A DNA stretch of 12,259 nucleotides, taken from Methanosarcina sp. GTDB lineage: Archaea; Halobacteriota; Methanosarcinia; Methanosarcinales; Methanosarcinaceae. The position numbers and the translations under genes are program-made. The stretch is from NCBI GenBank assembly GCA_024280975.1, contig JAMXLQ010000133.1, positions 1 through 12,259 on the forward strand, written 5' to 3'. Position 1 is the stretch's first letter; every line of letters begins with the position of its first letter. Of this stretch, positions 6,101 to 12,259 are shown piece after piece. Below the pieces are notes generated by a model. The model searched no databases and had not been told where the DNA came from. It saw nothing but the letters and a program-made list of their open reading frames with translations.

Positions 6101-6132
6101 CTACGGCTAGCCTTATAGTTAGCTAACTGTAG
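6101..6132. repeat. Compact double-palindrome block
   Basis: CTAC (6101-6104) and GTAG (6129-6132) bracket two perfect palindromes, GGCTAGCC (6105-6112) and AGTTAGCTAACT (6117-6128). The palindromes share the core GCTA. The block ends 85 bases before the TTG start of the RCK-DHH gene and could be a dimer-binding operator or a cruciform/RNA stem. Confidence 0.5.
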
Positions 6133-6204
6133 TAAAACGTGAACAGGCAGGATTCTGATCAAATGTTTGCTTTCCTTTGCACGTGTCTGGACTTATATAA
6201 AATA

Positions 6205-6211
6205 GGGAGGG
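6205..6211 (+). promoter_or_regulatory. Ribosome binding site deciding the TTG start of the RCK-DHH gene
   Basis: GGGAGGG, six bases before TTG at 6218. It is a near-perfect archaeal ribosome site. It supports the TTG start, since no ATG occurs in frame until far into the protein. Confidence 0.75.
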
Positions 6212-6217
6212 CTTCTT

Positions 6218-7684
6218 TTGTCTAATTTTTCAAAAGATGCGGATAGCAATCTTAAAAGTACAGTCAAACCCAGATACCTTGTTCTGGGCAGTGGAAGTGT
6301 CGGTTTTGCGCTTGCAAAAGAGCTCAGGGAAAGCAATAAGCTCGTAATTATTGTAGATAAAGACGAAGCCAAGGTTGAGACTCTCAGGGAGGAAGGCTTT
6401 GAAGCAATTGTAGGCGATATTTCCGATCCTGAGCTCGTCAATAAGATTGACCTTAAAAACGTTGTTGTTATACTTTTTCTGACTTCCAATAATGAGGCTA
6501 ACAGGAAGGGCATTGAGAACTTCAAAAAGGCAATTAACCCTGATGTTCAGCTCTTCTCCCGAGCTTCAGATATTATCAATAAAGAAAAAATGGAAGATCT
6601 TGGGGCAGATTATGTCTTTATGCCTTCCAAGCTTGTTGCAAGCTCCCTTTCCCGTTCCCTTGAGAGAGCTGAGTCAGTCCACAGGGGCAACAGACTTGCA
6701 CGGTGGCTGAAGGGGATAAGAGACAAAAGACTTGCTATTGTTATGCACGATAATCCTGATCCAGATGCTATTTCAAGTGGACTGGCTCTAAAAGAGATTG
6801 CAAAAAACATTGGAGTTGAAGCAAGCATCCTTTACCACGGCAGGATCGGGCACCAAGAAAATAAAGCCTTTGTAAACCTGCTTGGAATTGACCTTGGCAA
6901 GATGGAAGAACATGACCTCAGAGGCTTCGATGAAATCGCCCTGGTTGACTGCTCTATTCCTGGGGTTAATAACATGGTTCCTCCAAACTCGTACGTGGGT
7001 GTTGTAATTGACCATCATCCTCCCGGAGAGACTGAGATAAAGGCTGAGTACATAGATATCCGGCCTAACTTCGGGGCAACGGCTACTATTATGACAAAAT
7101 ACCTCCAGCAGCTAAATATCAATATTTCCAAGACTCTCGCAACGGCATTGCTCTATGGAATTCGGACTGACACCCAAGATTTCAAGCGGAAGACCGATCC
7201 TGCAGACCTCTCAGCTGCCTCTTACCTTTACCCCCTTTCGAACCATGGTATCCTAGATCAACTTGAACAGCCCTCAATGGCCATCGAAACTCTTGAAGTA
7301 CTCGGAGAAGCCATCAGGAATCGGCAGGTGATAGGAAGTTACCTTCTCTCAAATGTTGGGAACATACGAGATAGAGATACGCTCCCGCAGGCTGCAGATT
7401 ACCTCTTGAGCCTTGAGGGGATTTCTACAACGGTGGTTTTTGGAGTTACCGAAGATCGCATCTATATTTCCGGGCGAAGTAACGATATCAGAATTAATCT
7501 CGGCGAAATTATGCGCCAAGCTTTCGGCGAAGATGCAGGTGGGCATGCAAACGCAGCTGGAGCCCAGATCCCCCTTGGAGTTTTCACTGCTACAAAAGAC
7601 CGGCAGACATTACTCAGGCTGGTTAATGAGGCCGTGGTCAAAAGGTTCCTGAGTGCAGTAGGTGTCGAAAGTGCGGGAGAATGA
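6218..7684 (+). CDS. RCK (TrkA-N) domain fused to DHH-DHHA1 phosphoesterase
   Basis: A 488-residue protein with three modules. Residues about 18-140 form a Rossmann RCK/TrkA-N domain with GSGSVG (24-29) and an acidic end to the second strand (VDKD, 47-50), as in NAD(H)-binding RCK domains. Residues about 168-330 form a DHH phosphoesterase: MHDNPDPDAISSG (176-188), VDCS (243-246), IDHHPPG (264-270), and TDTQDF (317-322). Residues about 400-455 are DHHA1, ending in GGHANAAGA (441-449). DHH-DHHA1 proteins such as NrnA and GdpP cleave short RNAs, pAp or cyclic di-AMP; RCK domains sense nucleotides in K+ transport. There are no membrane segments, so it is cytoplasmic and not itself a channel. The start is TTG at 6218. 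Catalytic residues appear complete; the substrate is unknown. Confidence 0.9.
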   Translation: MSNFSKDADSNLKSTVKPRYLVLGSGSVGFALAKELRESNKLVIIVDKDEAKVETLREEGFEAIVGDISDPELVNKIDLKNVVVILFLTSNNEANRKGIENFKKAINPDVQLFSRASDIINKEKMEDLGADYVFMPSKLVASSLSRSLERAESVHRGNRLARWLKGIRDKRLAIVMHDNPDPDAISSGLALKEIAKNIGVEASILYHGRIGHQENKAFVNLLGIDLGKMEEHDLRGFDEIALVDCSIPGVNNMVPPNSYVGVVIDHHPPGETEIKAEYIDIRPNFGATATIMTKYLQQLNINISKTLATALLYGIRTDTQDFKRKTDPADLSAASYLYPLSNHGILDQLEQPSMAIETLEVLGEAIRNRQVIGSYLLSNVGNIRDRDTLPQAADYLLSLEGISTTVVFGVTEDRIYISGRSNDIRINLGEIMRQAFGEDAGGHANAAGAQIPLGVFTATKDRQTLLRLVNEAVVKRFLSAVGVESAGE

Positions 7685-7740
7685 AATTCAGGAGTTGATC
7701 AGCCCCACGAATTAAATCATTGTTTCATTATATTGAGTAA

Positions 7741-7880
7741 CATCTTTTAAGAAATAATATAAATAGAAAAAAGAAAAGAGAAAAAAGAGAAAAGAAAAAC
7801 GAAAAACGAAAAATAAGATTTTTCCTTCTCTCACTTTTCTAAAGCTTTCAATTTTTCTAAAACATCTAATTCTATTTTCA
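7741..7880. terminator. Polypurine/polypyrimidine tract between convergent genes, probable bidirectional terminator
   Basis: After the RCK-DHH stop the plus strand has an almost pure A/G tract at about 7764-7818 with three tandem GAAAAAC-like units. Read on the minus strand this is a series of T5-T6 runs, located 90-140 bases past the end of aglB. The plus strand then turns T-rich (GATTTTTCC at 7817-7825, ATTTTTC at 7851-7857), which suits the RCK-DHH transcript. Oligo(T) runs without a hairpin are the usual archaeal termination signal. Confidence 0.6.
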
Positions 7881-7907
7881 TAATTTAAACACTCATTCAG
7901 AAGGTTC

Positions 7908-10403
7908 TCAGTTTGCCTCCGGAATTTTTACCTTTATCTGATTTCCTTTCTGAATATCTTTTTCCGTTACCTGGACTCCTGAGATTGTAGTGTTTTTCTC
8001 TGCCTTCAGGGAATAAGCCGACAGAGCATTGACTCCACCTGCTGTATTTTCTGTCGAGTAAGGTACGGTTATTTCAAATGAGCCATTCTTGTCTGACACT
8101 GCTTCATTCTGATATGTGAATTTTCGGCCTGTGTTTGAGATCAGCTCAAGGGTAGCGGTAACATTTTGTCCTGGACTTGCAGTACCTGAAAGTCTGGCTC
8201 CGGAAACAAATTCGAATACTTTTACGTCATTACTCTCGTTATCCTTTTCATCAGATGCGTTACTTTCATGTACAAGCCTCAGGTTTCCAAGATTTGATCC
8301 GTCAAGATCATAAAGTTTGTATATTTCGGTATTCGTGAATTCCTTTTTAGCCGTCGCAACGGTCTCAAGACCGCTATTTCCACTGACAGTCTCAATATTC
8401 AAATACTTGTTGATGTCTTTACCTGCAAGCTCAACAATAGCCCCAAACTTACCGCTTGCCATTTGTTTGTCGACTATTACATACTTTACTTTGAGCTTTT
8501 CCATAACCTCATTTGCTTTTTTCTCGGAGTCGGTTGTGAAGAAAAGTGCAGAATCCTGTATGCCGGTCTGGAAATTATTTGAGACTGCAGGCCTTTTGGC
8601 CATGTACACAATCCAGTTTCCGTAGTCCCACCAGCTCAAAACCCCATACTCGGGGGTTCCGGAAGGCTCAAGGTAATAGGAGGTTTTAGGGCTCGAGGCT
8701 TCAAGCCAAGTGAGAGAATTTTTCCATCCTGGATCGATCAAGCCATCATCTCTTGCAAAAGCAAATCCCGCCAATACACAGGGTATAAACACAAACCCTA
8801 TAAGTACTATGGATGAGATAATTTTGAAGTAGTCTGGTTGAGAATTCTTTTTTGATCCGGATGTATTGTTTATTTTTAGCTTTGATTTTGTTTTTGACTT
8901 TGTTTCTGTCTCTGCCTTAAGCGAAGGTATGGATTTTTTTTCAGTTTTTGGTCTGGATTTTACCAGTTTCTTTACTTCAGTCTCAAAGTCAAGGGACTCG
9001 AGCAGAACCCAGAGGAAATATGCGGTAAGGATTGAGACATTTACTGCAAACAAATATGTAAAACGCCTTTGAGAAAAGGCCAAATATGCGAAAAAGATTG
9101 ACCATAGAAGGAAAAATATCCCTTCAGGCTTTGACTTTTCTCCTTTCCATTCAAGGCCAAGTAGGAAAAAGCCTCCCAGTGTGGTAATTAGACAAAGCCC
9201 AAGACTTCCCAGTACTGGCGAAAAGGAAAGTCCACCCTGTTGATCTAAAAATAAGGGCAGAGCTTCGGAAATCGTGCCTAAGTATTCACCTATTCCTAGG
9301 AAGTACTTTATTCCCTGAATTATGAAATTATAGGATTCGAAGGAAAAAATCCTGAGGGACAGAAGTCCTGCTCCAAAAACCAGTATTAAAACGGCTGGAT
9401 AGTATTTCCAGTCCAGGTCTTTTTTCGAGATATATGAAGAAAAGCCCCAGAGAATTAAAGTTCCTGCTAACATGGCGAGCACATAGAATACCTGGAACCA
9501 TGAAAGGTACATTGCACTCATTTCTAGGCCAGGACGTACTGATGAAGCTGACATGGGAATGGTAAAGAGGAGTGTTGCAAGAATGCTTGTAACAGTACAG
9601 ATAAGAAGGTAGTCAAATTTTTCCCCGGCTTTAAGGTCTATTGTGGTTTGTATGAATGCATAAAGTAAAATAAAGCTCACGAATATGGGAGCTCCAATCC
9701 ATGTATAAATCATGAGTGCGAAGAAAAGCCCGGATGCTCCTGCGAAAGCTAATGGTTTTATAAGTTTCTTTTCAGAAGAGATATTTCTAAGAGAGGTCAG
9801 GGAAATGGATCCCTCCCTTGCCCATTTTAAAGCAAGTATGAAAAATGCATAGGCTGAAGTTGAGAGGAGGGTCTCTGCTACGTGATGGTCAGTTGCTCCA
9901 AATCTGGATATATATACATGCGCTGGAATCACTGCAAAAATAAAAGCCCCAAGAAGTGCATTTTTTTTATCAAATACCGAGGCAGCTACAACATACAAAG
10001 GAATTATTGCCAGAACTCCCAGAATTACTGGCAGCAGAGCTCCTGCAAATTCGACAGTATGCAAATTCGGATTTCCTACTCCCAGAATATTTGCAAGCAG
10101 CCCGCCTAACAGATCGAAAAAAGGCGGCCACCCTACCTCAAAACCTTGAGGATAATTAATGTAAGAATCAAAATTAAGGGAATGGGGAAAATTAGAAGCA
10201 GTGTATAAAATGCGCCGCATATGGTAGAAGCTGTCATATCCAATGAAGTTTATGCTTCCGTTTGCAGTAACCGAGGCGTATGACAGCATGCGCATGAGAA
10301 AAGCAACTATTACAACTGCGGTCAAAGCAATAATACTAAATTTTAAATTATTAGCGGGCCGTTTTGCCACTGGACATCCCATGCCTTTGTTCGTTGTAAC
10401 CAT
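7908..10403 (-). CDS. aglB: Dolichyl-(phosphate) oligosaccharyltransferase AglB (STT3 family)
   Basis: Transfers a lipid-linked glycan to Asn in N-X-S/T sequons of surface proteins, outside the membrane. The 831-residue protein has an N-terminal part with about 13 membrane segments (roughly 22-467 and 527-549) and an extracellular C-terminal domain. Catalytic motifs: GYDSFYH with D57 (first metal-binding Asp), ATDHHVAE with D172, TISE (377-380, TIxE motif), and the sequon-binding WWDYG (591-595). VDKQM (644-648) falls where the DK-type motif is expected. A Lys/Ser/Thr-rich segment (478-523) joins the last two membrane segments. Residues about 735-831 look like an added beta-sandwich domain. 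Start is ATG at 10403 with no good ribosome site; a TATA box at 10443-10431 predicts a very short leader. It diverges from a glycosyltransferase-export locus. Confidence 0.95.
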   Translation of the reverse strand: MVTTNKGMGCPVAKRPANNLKFSIIALTAVVIVAFLMRMLSYASVTANGSINFIGYDSFYHMRRILYTASNFPHSLNFDSYINYPQGFEVGWPPFFDLLGGLLANILGVGNPNLHTVEFAGALLPVILGVLAIIPLYVVAASVFDKKNALLGAFIFAVIPAHVYISRFGATDHHVAETLLSTSAYAFFILALKWAREGSISLTSLRNISSEKKLIKPLAFAGASGLFFALMIYTWIGAPIFVSFILLYAFIQTTIDLKAGEKFDYLLICTVTSILATLLFTIPMSASSVRPGLEMSAMYLSWFQVFYVLAMLAGTLILWGFSSYISKKDLDWKYYPAVLILVFGAGLLSLRIFSFESYNFIIQGIKYFLGIGEYLGTISEALPLFLDQQGGLSFSPVLGSLGLCLITTLGGFFLLGLEWKGEKSKPEGIFFLLWSIFFAYLAFSQRRFTYLFAVNVSILTAYFLWVLLESLDFETEVKKLVKSRPKTEKKSIPSLKAETETKSKTKSKLKINNTSGSKKNSQPDYFKIISSIVLIGFVFIPCVLAGFAFARDDGLIDPGWKNSLTWLEASSPKTSYYLEPSGTPEYGVLSWWDYGNWIVYMAKRPAVSNNFQTGIQDSALFFTTDSEKKANEVMEKLKVKYVIVDKQMASGKFGAIVELAGKDINKYLNIETVSGNSGLETVATAKKEFTNTEIYKLYDLDGSNLGNLRLVHESNASDEKDNESNDVKVFEFVSGARLSGTASPGQNVTATLELISNTGRKFTYQNEAVSDKNGSFEITVPYSTENTAGGVNALSAYSLKAEKNTTISGVQVTEKDIQKGNQIKVKIPEAN

Positions 10404-10430
10404 CTCTTTTAGTTTTTTAGCTATTTGCGT

Positions 10431-10443
10431 ATTATACTTTTAA
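10431..10443 (-). promoter_or_regulatory. Probable aglB TATA box
   Basis: The minus strand reads TTAAAAGTATAAT, centred about 34 bases before the aglB ATG. The expected transcript start near 10411 leaves a leader of fewer than 10 nt, which agrees with the absence of a ribosome binding site. Confidence 0.5.
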
Positions 10444-10503
10444 GTAAGTAATCTTTGATAGTGTTCGAATTAATTTAATAACTATAAGGTTTTTTAATTC
10501 AGA

Positions 10504-10567
10504 TAAGAATGTGAGTATTTGTGATCCGTATCTCATAAGAATGTGAGTATTTGTGATCCGTATCTCA
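10504..10567. repeat. Perfect 32-bp tandem repeat, two copies
   Basis: Copies at 10504-10535 and 10536-10567 are identical, starting TAAGAATGTGAG and ending CCGTATCTCA. Perfect identity suggests a recent duplication or strong constraint. Each unit contains near-repeats TGTGAG and TGTGAT, and the length is about three helical turns. It lies between the two divergent promoters. Confidence 0.9.
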
Positions 10568-10577
10568 TCTGGCAAGT

Positions 10578-10619
10578 ATTATATATATCTCTCCTAATGT
10601 TGATATGAATTCTCAACAT
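10578..10619. promoter_or_regulatory. TATA-like run followed by a perfect 7-bp dyad
   Basis: ATTATATATATC at 10578-10589 is a strong TATA-like element. ATGTTGA (10597-10603) and TCAACAT (10613-10619) form a perfect dyad with a 9-base gap. On the plus strand the dyad would cover the expected transcript start near 10612, as a repressor operator would. If that promoter serves the glycosyltransferase, the leader is about 420 nt. Confidence 0.4.
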
Positions 10620-10707
10620 ACTTATAACCGTTGAGCTTAATGAATTGTTGAAATCGTGAAGAAGATCTGTTATTATTTGTGGAAAGCCTGTTAGTTTATG
10701 GAAGACA

Positions 10708-10899
10708 TAGTATTACTTATAAGAGTTTGATACTACTAATGAACGATTTGTATCATCAATAAAAAGCCCTGATATTACTAATAGAAGCTCTGAAGCTATT
10801 AATAAAAATATCTAATATTAGTCATAAAAAGATTTGAAAAGTCTTAATGCTACCAATAAAAGTTTGATACCACTAATGTGAAACTCTGATGCTATTAAT
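10708..10899. repeat. Nine degenerate ~13-bp elements with mostly 20-22-bp spacing
   Basis: Elements resembling TGATACTACTAAT, often followed by AAAAG, begin at 10708, 10728, 10748, 10770, 10791, 10813, 10845, 10865 and 10887. Spacings are 20, 20, 22, 21, 22, 32, 20 and 22 bp, i.e. about two helical turns, with one gap of three. The best units are TGATACTACTAAT (10728), TGATATTACTAAT (10770), TGATACCACTAAT (10865) and TGATGCTATTAAT (10887). The unit at 10748 is a weak match. Two weaker units may precede at about 10669 and 10689. The spacing is not a multiple of three, so it is not a coding repeat. It ends 132 bp before the glycosyltransferase start. Confidence 0.7.
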
Positions 10900-11031
10900 T
10901 AAGGATAGTTTAGGAATCCCGCAAGTTAAAATATCGAGTAAGTACGTTTTCCCAAAAGTTGTAAAATAGTATCGGGATTTAGTTTTAGTTGCCTCTTAAA
11001 CCTGTTAAAACCCTGAATAAGTGAGAAACCA

Positions 11032-12111
11032 ATGAAAATAGCCATATTTCATGATTATTTCGGAGCCATTGGAGGCGGAGAAAAACTTGTGCTCATGCTT
11101 GCAAAGCGCTTCAACGCCGATGTTATTACTACTGACTTAAATATAGAGTCCATAAAAAAGATGGGCTACCCCGATATTCGCATAATCAGCCTGGGAAAAA
11201 CTCCAAAAGTGCCTCCTCTGAAACAAATTTCCGCATCTTTTCACTTTGCAGCCTGTGATTTTTCTAAGGAATACGATTTCTTCATCTTTTCAGGCAATTG
11301 GGCACATTTCGCGGCAAAGAAACATAAGCCCAACCTGTATTACTGCCACACTCCTACGCGAGCTTTCTATGATCTTTACGAGACCTTTATCAGTAGACAG
11401 TCCCCCTTGATTTCGATCTTTTTCCGGATCTGGGTCAGGCTTCATAGACCAGTTTCCGAATATTACCTTTCTCATGTCTGTAAAATTGCAACTAATTCAA
11501 AGAATACATCAAGAAGAATAAAAAAATACTTTAACAGGGATGCTGAAGTTATCTATCCTCCTGTAGAAACCTCAAAATTCACCTGTAAAGAGTATGGAGA
11601 TTTCTGGCTTTCAGTAAATCGCCTTTACCCTGAAAAGAGAGTAGAAATCCAGATTGAGGCATTCAAGAAAATGCCTGAGGAAAAGCTTGTCATTATTGGT
11701 GGATATTCAGAAGGAGATCATGCAAAAAGTTACGCAAAAAATATTGTTGACAATTTGCCGGAAAACGTAACGGTTCTTGGAGAAGTCTCTGAGAAGGAAT
11801 TACTTGATCTTTATTCCCGTTGTAGAGGTTTTATCTGCACTGCTATAGATGAAGACTTTGGGATGACGCCTGTGGAAGCTATGGCAAGCGGAAAACCTGT
11901 AGTAGCTGTAAATGAAGGTGGATTTAAGGAAACGGTAACCGAAAAAACGGGTCTTCTTATAAACGCAGATGTTAACCGTGTTATAGAAGCAGTCAAATTC
12001 ATATCTCGTAAACCTGAAATTTACGGTGTTTCATGTATTGAGCAAGCAAAAAACTTTGATCTTTCGATTTTTAATGAAAAAATAAAAAATGTGATAAATA
12101 ATGATTGTTGA
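11032..12111 (+). CDS. GT4-type glycosyltransferase
   Basis: A 359-residue GT-B fold glycosyltransferase of the GT4 group (Glycos_transf_1), probably adding a sugar from a nucleotide-sugar donor to a lipid-linked or surface glycan on the cytoplasmic side. The N-terminal domain has the acceptor-side glycine loop GAIGGGEK (11-18) after strand MKIAIFHDYF. The C-terminal domain has the donor-site RLYPEKR (197-203) and the EX7E motif EDFGMTPVE (E274 to E282), followed by AMASGKPVVAVNEGG (283-297). There is no signal peptide or clear membrane segment. Start is ATG at 11032 with a modest GTGAG six bases upstream. Its end overlaps the export permease by 11 bp, so both belong to one operon. The sugar specificity cannot be read from the sequence. 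Confidence 0.92.
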   Translation: MKIAIFHDYFGAIGGGEKLVLMLAKRFNADVITTDLNIESIKKMGYPDIRIISLGKTPKVPPLKQISASFHFAACDFSKEYDFFIFSGNWAHFAAKKHKPNLYYCHTPTRAFYDLYETFISRQSPLISIFFRIWVRLHRPVSEYYLSHVCKIATNSKNTSRRIKKYFNRDAEVIYPPVETSKFTCKEYGDFWLSVNRLYPEKRVEIQIEAFKKMPEEKLVIIGGYSEGDHAKSYAKNIVDNLPENVTVLGEVSEKELLDLYSRCRGFICTAIDEDFGMTPVEAMASGKPVVAVNEGGFKETVTEKTGLLINADVNRVIEAVKFISRKPEIYGVSCIEQAKNFDLSIFNEKIKNVINNDC

Positions 12112-12259
12112 TCACCTGAAAGAGCTCTATGACTGCAGGAATCTTATCTGGCAACTGGCATGGAGTGAGTTTAAATTAAGATATAAAAATTCAATATTGG
12201 GTTATTTCTGGTCTCTTCTAGAACCTCTGCTTATGCTCCTAGTTTTATATATTGTTTTT
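12101..12259 (+). CDS. ABC-2 type polysaccharide export permease, N-terminal part (3' end outside window)
   Basis: The first 53 codons of a gene that runs off the window. The frame starts at ATG 12101 inside the end of the glycosyltransferase gene, with GTGAT five bases upstream. The residues LIWQLAWSEFKLRYKNSILG (15-34) followed by YFWSLLEPLLMLLVLYIVF are characteristic of Wzm/TagG-type ABC-2 permeases that export lipid-linked O-antigen, teichoic acid or other polysaccharides: an amphipathic gate helix with the YKNSILG-type turn, then the first membrane segment. The matching ATPase (Wzt/TagH-like) is expected downstream. The 11-bp overlap with the glycosyltransferase suggests translational coupling. 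Confidence 0.85.
   Translation, partial: MIVDHLKELYDCRNLIWQLAWSEFKLRYKNSILGYFWSLLEPLLMLLVLYIVF

Larger units (their letters stand above)
5784..6217. other. Divergent regulatory region between nnr and the RCK-DHH gene
   Basis: A 434-bp AT-rich region with no credible gene. It contains a TATA-overlapping dyad (5894-5914), another long TATA-like run GATATAATATAATACC (5979-5994), a 12-bp direct repeat with 30-bp period (6028-6069), and a compact double-palindrome block (6101-6132). The nnr promoter is most likely near 5885-5895. No single TATA box stands out for the plus-strand gene: the best-looking one, TTATATAAAA at 6193-6202, is too close to the TTG start if the usual spacing applies. Confidence 0.6.
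10404..11031. other. Long AT-rich divergent region between aglB and the glycosyltransferase
   Basis: A 628-bp region with no convincing gene. From left to right it holds the aglB TATA box (10431-10443), a perfect 32-bp tandem repeat (10504-10567), an AT run ATTATATATATC (10578-10589) followed by a 7-bp dyad (10597-10619), a series of nine or more degenerate repeats (10708-10899), and a distant inverted pair AATCCCG/CGGGATT (10915-10921 and 10973-10979). The glycosyltransferase promoter is not clear; TTGTAAAATAGT (10959-10970) is a possible TATA region. Confidence 0.6.

Noticed and set aside
6193..6202. TTATATAAAA as TATA box for the RCK-DHH gene
   Set aside because: A start about 25 bases downstream would fall at or after the TTG start codon and would remove the strong ribosome site from the mRNA.
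10708..10899. CRISPR array reading of the repeat series
   Set aside because: Repeats are short (about 13 bp) and degenerate, and the gaps of 7-9 bp are too short for spacers. No cas gene is in the window.
10915..10979. AATCCCG/CGGGATT as a long-range RNA stem in the glycosyltransferase leader
   Set aside because: A 7-bp pair 51 bases apart is easily found by chance in a region of this size. It was noted only in the intergenic entry.

Overview
The window looks like a chromosomal segment of a methanogenic euryarchaeon, most likely a Methanosarcina species. The evidence is the archaeal gene set (Rad50, archaeal PRPP synthetase, STT3/AglB), long AT-rich intergenic regions with TATA-box promoters, GGAGG/GGTGA-type ribosome sites and frequent TTG/GTG starts. 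This assignment comes from recognition only, since no search was possible. No rRNA, tRNA, insertion sequence or convincing CRISPR array was seen.

Layout. (1) 3-440, plus strand: the C-terminal end of Rad50, converging on (2) 667-1455, minus strand: an archaeal TPD-motif nuclease related to human CDIN1 (C15orf41). An 89-bp tandem duplication with strong hairpins lies between them. (3) 1777-2493, minus: an unrecognised, Lys/Glu-rich, probably disordered protein with an N-terminal cysteine cluster. (4) 2553-5783, minus: a housekeeping group read in the order nnr (NAD(P)H-hydrate repair), a 61-residue unknown protein, moaC (molybdopterin synthesis) and prs (PRPP synthetase). Nnr and the small gene are tightly coupled; moaC and prs each seem to have their own TATA box. 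(5) 5784-6217: a divergent regulatory region rich in dyads and direct repeats. (6) 6218-7684, plus: an RCK/TrkA-N domain fused to a DHH-DHHA1 phosphoesterase, possibly a cyclic-dinucleotide or oligonucleotide phosphodiesterase tied to ion or redox sensing. (7) 7685-7907: a purine-rich tract between convergent genes, probably a bidirectional terminator. (8) 7908-10403, minus: AglB, the oligosaccharyltransferase of archaeal N-glycosylation. (9) 10404-11031: a long AT-rich divergent region with a perfect 32-bp tandem repeat, a TATA-adjacent dyad and a series of at least nine degenerate ~13-bp elements spaced mostly 20-22 bp apart. (10) 11032-12111, plus: a GT4-type glycosyltransferase overlapping by 11 bp (11) 12101 to the window end: an ABC-2 polysaccharide-export permease. 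These last two look like the start of a surface-glycan locus.

How the genes fit together. The left part serves genome maintenance (Rad50, TPD nuclease). The middle serves cofactor and nucleotide metabolism (repair of hydrated NAD(P)H, molybdopterin for enzymes such as formylmethanofuran dehydrogenase, PRPP for nucleotides). The right part serves cell-surface glycosylation (glycan assembly, export, and transfer to protein). The most unusual signals are the phased repeat array upstream of the glycosyltransferase, the three evenly spaced GCCAGA elements just upstream of the moaC TATA box, and the RCK-DHH fusion.
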